DNA from: Pyropia haitanensis
Taxonomy: Eukaryota > Rhodophyta > Bangiophyceae > Bangiales > Bangiaceae
DNA: 60,420 nucleotides
Assembly: GCA_008729055.1 (NCBI GenBank)
Contig: SDUX01000107.1
Span: forward strand, 1-60,420
Direction of reading: 5' to 3'
Both the position numbers and the translations under genes were made by a program. The stretch's first letter is position 1. The number at the start of each line of letters is the position of its first letter. A model generated the notes under the pieces. That model worked only from the letters and a program-made list of their open reading frames with translations. It did not search any database and was not told the DNA's origin. Positions 52,951 through 60,420 of the stretch are shown here, piece after piece.

Positions 52951-53634
52951 ACGCCGCCGCCGCCGCGCCGCCGCCGCCGATGCCGCCGCCGCCGTCGCCG
53001 CCGCCGCCCTTGTCGCCGCCGCCGCCCTTGCCGCCGCCGCCGCCGCCGATGCCGCCGCCGCCGCCGCCGCCGCCGTCGTCGCCGCCGCTGCCGTCGCCGC
53101 CGCCGCCGCCGCATCGCCTCCCCCGTCAGCTCCCCCTCGCTCTCGCACCCTCCACTCACGCCGCCCTCACCCTCGCCCTCACACCCCCCTGCACTCTGTC
53201 GCCCTCCCCCCCGAAAAAAAAAAAAAACAACAACACAAAAACACCAACGGCAGAAACAGCAATGGCAGTAGTGGCGGTCGTAGGTAAAGCAGCGGCAGAG
53301 TGAGTGACGACAGCAGGTGGCGGTGGCGGCAGACGCGGCAGAGGGTTGGGGTGGGCCCTCCCCCCACCCCCCCCCTCCCAGAACGCGACGGGGCATCCCC
53401 CCGAAGTGCCCCGCCACGTCTGTTGCCGCCCCCACCACACCGCCACCACCCCACCGTCACCACACCCCGCCACCGCCAGCCCACCACCGCCACGCCGCCA
53501 CCACCCCCCCCGCCAGCACACCACCCGACAATCACCCTCCCGCCACACCCCCCCCCCCCCAACAAACTCACCACGCCAGCAATGGGGGCGGGCGGAGCAC
53601 CCCCCCGGCTGCCCCACCCGCCCCGCACTTGTCA

Positions 53635-53670
<36 letters not shown>

Positions 53671-54353
53671 ACGCCGCCGCCGCCGCGCCGCCGCCGCCGA
53701 TGCCGCCGCCGCCGTCGCCGCCGCCGCCCTTGTCGCCGCCGCCGCCCTTGCCGCCGCCGCCGCCGCCGATGCCGCCGCCGCCGCCGCCGCCGCCGTCGTC
53801 GCCGCCGCTGCCGTCGCCGCCGCCGCCGCCGCATCGCCTCCCCCGTCAGCTCCCCCTCGCTCTCGCACCCTCCACTCACGCCGCCCTCACCCTCGCCCTC
53901 ACACCCCCCTGCACTCTGTCGCCCTCCCCCCCGAAAAAAAAAAAAAACAACAACACAAAAACACCAACGGCAGAAACAGCAATGGCAGTAGTGGCGGTCG
54001 TAGGTAAAGCAGCGGCAGAGTGAGTGACGACAGCAGGTGGCGGTGGCGGCAGACGCGGCAGAGGGTTGGGGTGGGCCCTCCCCCCACCCCCCCCCTCCCA
54101 GAACGCGACGGGGCATCCCCCCGAAGTGCCCCGCCACGTCTGTTGCCGCCCCCACCACACCGCCACCACCCCACCGTCACCACACCCCGCCACCGCCAGC
54201 CCACCACCGCCACGCCGCCACCACCCCCCCCGCCAGCACACCACCCGACAATCACCCTCCCGCCACACCCCCCCCCCCCAACAAACTCACCACGCCAGCA
54301 ATGGGGGCGGGCGGAGCACCCCCCCGGCTGCCCCACCCGCCCCGCACTTGTCA

Positions 54354-54389
<36 letters not shown>

Positions 54390-55071
54390 ACGCCGCCGCC
54401 GCCGCGCCGCCGCCGCCGATGCCGCCGCCGCCGTCGCCGCCGCCGCCCTTGTCGCCGCCGCCGCCCTTGCCGCCGCCGCCGCCGCCGATGCCGCCGCCGC
54501 CGCCGCCGCCGCCGTCGTCGCCGCCGCTGCCGTCGCCGCCGCCGCCGCCGCATCGCCTCCCCCGTCAGCTCCCCCTCGCTCTCGCACCCTCCACTCACGC
54601 CGCCCTCACCCTCGCCCTCACACCCCCCTGCACTCTGTCGCCCTCCCCCCCGAAAAAAAAAAAAAACAACAACACAAAAACACCAACGGCAGAAACAGCA
54701 ATGGCAGTAGTGGCGGTCGTAGGTAAAGCAGCGGCAGAGTGAGTGACGACAGCAGGTGGCGGTGGCGGCAGACGCGGCAGAGGGTTGGGGTGGGCCCTCC
54801 CCCCACCCCCCCCCTCCCAGAACGCGACGGGGCATCCCCCCGAAGTGCCCCGCCACGTCTGTTGCCGCCCCCACCACACCGCCACCACCCCACCGTCACC
54901 ACACCCCGCCACCGCCAGCCCACCACCGCCACGCCGCCACCACCCCCCCGCCAGCACACCACCCGACAATCACCCTCCCGCCACACCCCCCCCCCCCAAC
55001 AAACTCACCACGCCAGCAATGGGGGCGGGCGGAGCACCCCCCCGGCTGCCCCACCCGCCCCGCACTTGTCA

Positions 55072-55107
<36 letters not shown>

Positions 55108-55789
55108 ACGCCGCCGCCGCCGCGCCGCCGCCGCCGATGCCGCCGCCGCCGTCGCCGCCGCCGCCCTTGTCGCCGCCGCCGCCCTTGCCGCCGCCGCCGC
55201 CGCCGATGCCGCCGCCGCCGCCGCCGCCGCCGTCGTCGCCGCCGCTGCCGTCGCCGCCGCCGCCGCCGCATCGCCTCCCCCGTCAGCTCCCCCTCGCTCT
55301 CGCACCCTCCACTCACGCCGCCCTCACCCTCGCCCTCACACCCCCCTGCACTCTCTCGCCCTCCCCCCCGAAAAAAAAAAAAAACAACAACACAAAAACA
55401 CCAACGGCAGAAACAGCAATGGCAGTAGTGGCGGTCGTAGGTAAAGCAGCGGCAGAGTGAGTGACGACAGCAGGTGGCGGTGGCGGCAGACGCGGCAGAG
55501 GGTTGGGGTGGGCCCTCCCCCCACCCCCCCCCTCCCAGAACGCGACGGGGCATCCCCCCGAAGTGCCCCGCCACGTCTGTTGCCGCCCCCACCACACCGC
55601 CACCACCCCACCGTCACCACACCCCGCCACCGCCAGCCCACCACCGCCACGCCGCCACCACCCCCCCGCCAGCACACCACCCGACAATCACCCTCCCGCC
55701 ACACCCCCCCCCCCCAACAAACTCACCACGCCAGCAATGGGGGCGGGCGGAGCACCCCCCCGGCTGCCCCACCCGCCCCGCACTTGTCA

Positions 55790-55825
<36 letters not shown>

Positions 55826-56510
55826 ACGCCGCCGCCGCCGCGCCGCCGCCGCCGATGCCGCCGCCGCCGTCGCCGCCGCCGCCCTTGTCGCCGCCGCCGC
55901 CCTTGCCGCCGCCGCCGCCGCCGATGCCGCCGCCGCCGCCGCCGCCGCCGTCGTCGCCGCCGCTGCCGTCGCCGCCGCCGCCGCCGCATCGCCTCCCCCG
56001 TCAGCTCCCCCTCGCTCTCGCACCCTCCACTCACGCCGCCCTCACCCTCGCCCTCACACCCCCCTGCACTCTGTCGCCCTCCCCCCCGAAAAAAAAAAAA
56101 AACAACAACACAAAAACACCAACGGCAGAAACAGCAATGGCAGTAGTGGCGGTCGTAGGTAAAGCAGCGGCAGAGTGAGTGACGACAGCAGGTGGCGGTG
56201 GCGGCAGACGCGGCAGAGGGTTGGGGTGGGCCCTCCCCCCACCCCCCCCCCCTCCCAGAACGCGACGGGGCATCCCCCCGAAGTGCCCCGCCACGTCTGT
56301 TGCCGCCCCCACCACACCGCCACCACCCCACCGTCACCACACCCCGCCACCGCCAGCCCACCACCGCCACGCCGCCACCACCCCCCCCGCCAGCACACCA
56401 CCCGACAATCACCCTCCCGCCACACCCCCCCCCCCCAACAAACTCACCACGCCAGCAATGGGGGCGGGCGGAGCACCCCCCCGGCTGCCCCACCCGCCCC
56501 GCACTTGTCA

Positions 56511-56546
<36 letters not shown>

Positions 56547-57230
56547 ACGCCGCCGCCGCCGCGCCGCCGCCGCCGATGCCGCCGCCGCCGTCGCCGCCGC
56601 CGCCCTTGTCGCCGCCGCCGCCCTTGCCGCCGCCGCCGCCGCCGATGCCGCCGCCGCCGCCGCCGCCGCCGTCGTCGCCGCCGCTGCCGTCGCCGCCGCC
56701 GCCGCCGCATCGCCTCCCCCGTCAGCTCCCCCTCGCTCTCGCACCCTCCACTCACGCCGCCCTCACCCTCGCCCTCACACCCCCCTGCACTCTGTCGCCC
56801 TCCCCCCCGAAAAAAAAAAAAAACAACAACACAAAAACACCAACGGCAGAAACAGCAATGGCAGTAGTGGCGGTCGTAGGTAAAGCAGCGGCAGAGTGAG
56901 TGACGACAGCAGGTGGCGGTGGCGGCAGACGCGGCAGAGGGTTGGGGTGGGCCCTCCCCCCACCCCCCCCCTCCCAGAACGCGACGGGGCATCCCCCCGA
57001 AGTGCCCCGCCACGTCTGTTGCCGCCCCCACCACACCGCCACCACCCCACCGTCACCACACCCCGCCACCGCCAGCCCACCACCGCCACGCCGCCACCAC
57101 CCCCCCCGCCAGCACACCACCCGACAATCACCCTCCCGCCACACCCCCCCCCCCCCAACAAACTCACCACGCCAGCAATGGGGGCGGGCGGAGCACCCCC
57201 CCGGCTGCCCCACCCGCCCCGCACTTGTCA

Positions 57231-57265
<35 letters not shown>

Positions 57266-58000
57266 CGCCGCCGCCGCACGCCGCCGCCGCCGCCGCCGCC
57301 GCGCCGCCGCCGCCGCCGCCGCCGCCGCCGATGCCGCCGCGCCGCCGCCGCCGCCCTTGTCGCCGCCGCCGCCCTTGTCGCCGCCGCCGCCCTTGCGCCG
57401 CCCCGCCGCCGCCGCCGCCGCCGATGCCGCCGCCGCCGCCGCCGCCGCCGTCGTCGCCGCCGCTGCCGTCGCCGCCGCCGCCGCCGCATCGCCTCCCCCG
57501 TCAGCTCCCCCTCGCTCTCGCACCCTCCACTCACGCCGCCCTCACCCTCGCCCTCACACCCCCCTGCACTCTGTCGCCCTCCCCCCCGAAAAAAAAAAAA
57601 AACAACAACACAAAAACACCAACGGCAGAAACAGCAATGGCAGTAGTGGCGGTCGTAGGTAAAGCAGCGGCAGAGTGAGTGACGACAGCAGGTGGCGGTG
57701 GCGGCAGAAGCGGCAGAGGGTTGGGGTGGGCCCTCCCCCCACCCCCCCCCTCCCAGAACGCGACGGGGCATCCCCCCGAAGTGCCCCGCCACGTCTGTTG
57801 CCGCCCCCACCACACCGCCACCACCCCACCGTCACCACACCCCGCCACCGCCAGCCCACCACCGCCACGCCGCCACCACCCCCCCGCCAGCACACCACCC
57901 GACAATCACCCTCCCGCCACACCCCCCCCCCCCAAAAACTCACCACGCCAGCAATGGGGGCGGGCGGAGCACCCCCCCGGCTGCCCCACCCGCCCCGCAC
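51640..58000 (+). repeat. 720-bp satellite array
   Basis: Unit starts recur at about 52577, 53297, 54017, 54736, 55454, 56172, 56893 and 57672 (spacing 718-721, once 779). Each unit has a T-free C/A-rich part, a (CCG)n block, and a CCCCCCGA14 tract followed by ACAACAACAC and CAATGGCAGTAGTGGCGG. Central copies are almost identical. The first copy (51640-52576) is clearly diverged, and the one at 57180-57480 has an expanded CCG block. Open frames of about 230 residues repeat with the unit in three frames and are artefacts. Confidence 0.95.
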
Positions 58001-58006
58001 TGGTCA

Positions 58007-58042
<36 letters not shown>

Positions 58043-58850
58043 ACGCCGCCGCCGCAGCGCCGCCGCCGCCGATGCCGCCGCCGCCGTCGCCGCCGCCGCC
58101 CTTGTCGCCGCCGCCGCCCTTGCCGCCGCCGCCGCCGCCGCCGATGCCGCCGCTGCCGCCGCCGCCGCCGCCCTTGTCGCCGCCGCCGCCGCCGATGCCG
58201 CCGCCGCCGTCGCCGCCGCCGCCCTTGTCGCCGCCGCCGCGCTTGCCGCCGCCGCCGCCGCCGATGCCGCTGCTGCCGTCGCCGCCGCCGTTGCCGCCGC
58301 TGTCGCCGCCGCCGTCGCCGCCGCCTCCGCCGCCGCCGATGTCGCCCCCGCCGCCGTGCTGCTGCTGTCGTTGCCGCCGCCGCCGCCGATGTCGTCCCCG
58401 CCGCCGTGCTGCTGCTGTCGTCGCCGCCGCTGCCGCTGCCACCGCCGCCGTAGCCGCCGCCGCCGTTGCCGCCGCCGCCATCACCGCCACCGCAATCGCC
58501 GCCGCCGCTGCCGCCGCCGCCGTCGCCCTCGCCGTCATTGCCGCCGCCGCCGGTCCGCCGCCGCCCTTGCCGCCGCTGCCGTGCCGCTGCCGCCGCCAAC
58601 TCTGCCGCCGCCGCCGCCGTTGCCGCCGCCGCTGTTGCCGCCGTCCTTGCTTCCGCCGTCGCCGCTGCCGCCGCTGCGTCGCCTCTTTCATCCGCTCTGC
58701 CCCTCTCTCTCACCCTCCACTCCCACCCCCCTCACCTCTCCCCCAATCAACTTCTCTGCTGTTCGGGCGGCGACCATCCTCACGAGGGCGCCGCCCCCAT
58801 CACTACCTGTAAAGCCATACTGATGTCACACCACAGAATACATGAGACAG
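58000..58850 (+). repeat. Degenerate CCG/GCCGCTGCCG tract
   Basis: The last satellite unit runs into a long imperfect triplet tract (58010-58680) with GATGCCGCCG and CTTGTCGCCG interruptions. After this come 150 bases of mixed composition. Confidence 0.8.
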
Positions 58851-59765
58851 ACCCGACGGCAGGCGGGGGGACACCGCCGGCGGGGGGGGCGGCGCCCGTT
58901 GGCGTTGCGACACCGCCCCCACCTGCAAAAGAAAACACAGAGCGACGCGACAGGACAGGAACAGTCAAACAGACCCGCCGACGGGCGGGGGGGCACCGCC
59001 GGCGGGGGGGGCGGCGCCCGTTGGCGTTGCGACGCCGCCCCCAACACCAAAGACAAAGCACACAGTCAAACCCGCCGGCGGGCGGGGGGACACCGCCGGC
59101 GGGGGGGGCGGCGCCCGTTGGCGTTGCGACACCGCCCCACCTGCAAAAGAAAACACAAAGCGACGCGACAGGACAGGAACAGTCAACCAGACCCGCCGAC
59201 GGGCGGGGGGGCACCGCCGGCGGGGGGGGCGGCGCCCGTTGGCGTTGCGACGCCGCCCCCAACACCAAAGACAAAGCACACAGTCAAACCCGCCGGCGGG
59301 CGGGGGGACACCGCCGGCGGGGGGGGCGGCGCCCGTTGGCGTTGCGACACCGCCCCCACCTGCAAAAGAAAACACAGAGCGACGCGACAGGACAGGAACA
59401 GTCAAACAGACCCGCCGACGGGCGGGGGGGCACCGCCGGCGGGGGGGCGGCGCCCGTTGGCGTTGCGACGCCGCCCCCAACACCAAAGACAAAGCACACA
59501 GTCAAACCCGCCGGCGGGCGGGGGGACACCGCCGGCGGGGGGGCGGCGCCCGTTGGCGTTGCGACACCGCCCCCACCTGCAAAAGAAAACACAAAGCGAC
59601 GCGACAGGACAGGAACAGTCAACAGACCCGCCGACGGGCGGGGGGGCACCGCCGGCGGGGGGGGCGGCGCCCGTTGGCGTTGCGACGCCGCCCCCAACAC
59701 CACAGACAAAGCACACAGTCAAACCCGCCGGCGGGCGGGGGGACACCGCCGGCGGGGGGGACGAC
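58850..59765 (+). repeat. 217-bp dimeric satellite
   Basis: Two related half-units alternate. One reads CCCGCCGGCGGGCGGGGGGA, then an A/C-rich spacer CACCTGCAAAAGAAAACAC. The other reads CCCGCCGACGGGCGGGGGGG, then CAACACCAAAGACAAAGCAC. There are about four full dimers plus a partial one. The half-units contain the CCCGCCGGCGGG palindrome and GGCGCCCGTTGGCGTTGCGA. Confidence 0.9.
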
Positions 59766-59803
59766 GCCCAGCAGCAGGGAGGCACGGCCCCCAACCACAG
59801 GAC

Positions 59804-60420
59804 TTACCCGCCCGTCTCAATCATCAGCTCCGCCGCACTCCCGACGCGCGCCCGCGGCGGCATCCCCCACGACGCACCGCACAGCGCCACGTCGATGCCG
59901 GCGGTCACGGGCACGCCACGCACGCACCGACGGGCGACGCGACGCCGTGCGCGCACGAGTGCACGTGACGCCTGCCAGCGGGAAGCGCCGCCACGTGCGG
60001 GTCTGCGGGCGACGTCGGCGGCCGCCGACACGCGAGACGCGCGGCGTGGTGGCCGGTGCCGGCGGCTGGCGCGCGGCCGCACCCGCCGAGGGCGGGCGCC
60101 GGCACGGGCGCGGTGGGCGACGCGGGAGGATCGCGACCGCACGGGGGTTGCGGCGCGCACAGCGACGGGCCGCCCCGCCAACGGGGCAGCGCGGCGTCGA
60201 CGCGCCGCCCGCGCCCGCCCTGCCGCGGCGGATCGCGCGCGCGCGGGCGGTGCGTCGGGGCACCATCGGCCCGCCCGCCCGCGCGCGCGTCCCGTCACAC
60301 CCGTGTCCCGCCAGACGCACCGTACCCCCGCCCCTCGCTCTCATCCTCGCTGATGTTTTCCAAGTGCGGCCCGCCTCACCCGCCTTTCGTTGTCCGTTAC
60401 CACTCACTGGGCCCTCGCTC
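59804..60420 (-). CDS. Possible exon of a minus-strand gene entering from the right edge
   Basis: On the minus strand a stretch ends GSAAELMIETGG and is followed at once by a perfect splice donor, GTAAGT (59807-59802 or so), before the satellite begins. The preceding residues TAGIDVALCGASWGMPPRAR also look like protein, but further upstream this frame becomes Arg-rich and I cannot follow the exon with confidence; another frame may be used there. If real, the satellite lies in an intron of this gene. Function unknown. Confidence 0.3.

Noticed and set aside
52580..58450. Series of 220-260 residue ORFs repeated every 720 bp
   Set aside because: They are copies of one satellite unit, open in three frames and changing frame by C-run length; no protein character.

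Overview
The window looks like nuclear DNA of a eukaryote with very high G+C and many repeats. Spliceosomal introns, a chromodomain Ty3/gypsy retrotransposon, PIF/Harbinger and pogo-type DNA transposons, long GCC-type triplet tracts and sparse, mostly intron-poor genes all point that way. The style resembles bangiophyte red algae (Porphyra/Pyropia), but that is an inference from composition and content, not a database result.

Layout. (a) 1-1734: a minus-strand alanine-rich gene that runs off the left edge. (b) 3.2-14.2 kb: a decayed PIF/Harbinger unit made of a three-exon transposase (+) and a convergent Myb/SANT-like partner (-). A young chromovirus (4028-11396, two 862-bp LTRs that look identical, GGGGG target duplication) sits inside transposase intron 1. 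(c) 14.57-17.16 kb: a 2.6 kb element with terminal inverted repeats (TIRs) and no recognised gene. (d) 17.9-20.1 kb: a tyrosine recombinase gene with two compensating frameshifts, then a Harbinger-type MITE with TTA target duplication. (e) 20.5-26.6 kb: the only host-like gene cluster: a two-domain glycosyltransferase, a serine beta-lactamase-family hydrolase and an ABC ATPase, all on +. The ATPase reads into the TIR of a pogo element (26541-28421). (f) 28.6-30.3 kb: three tandem 515-bp units. (g) 32.0-33.9 kb: a minus-strand kinase-fold gene that may also carry a nuclease-like domain.

(h) 34.9-48.4 kb: the most striking structure. It is a 13.4 kb palindromic unit whose two arms each consist of a unique outer domain of about 1.4 kb followed by inward-facing tandem repeats of 60 bp (about 1.2 kb on the left, 3.9 kb on the right), around a 5.6 kb centre. 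This is the architecture of Foldback transposons on a very large scale. (i) 49.4-51.15 kb: a second element with TIRs of about 300 bp. (j) 51.6-60.4 kb: a 720-bp satellite, a 217-bp dimeric satellite and, at the right edge, a possible minus-strand exon.

In GC-rich stretches all six frames stay open, so most long open frames are artefacts. Three otherwise good genes are broken by single-base indels in or near G runs, which may be sequencing errors. There are no rRNA, tRNA or CRISPR features that I can support.
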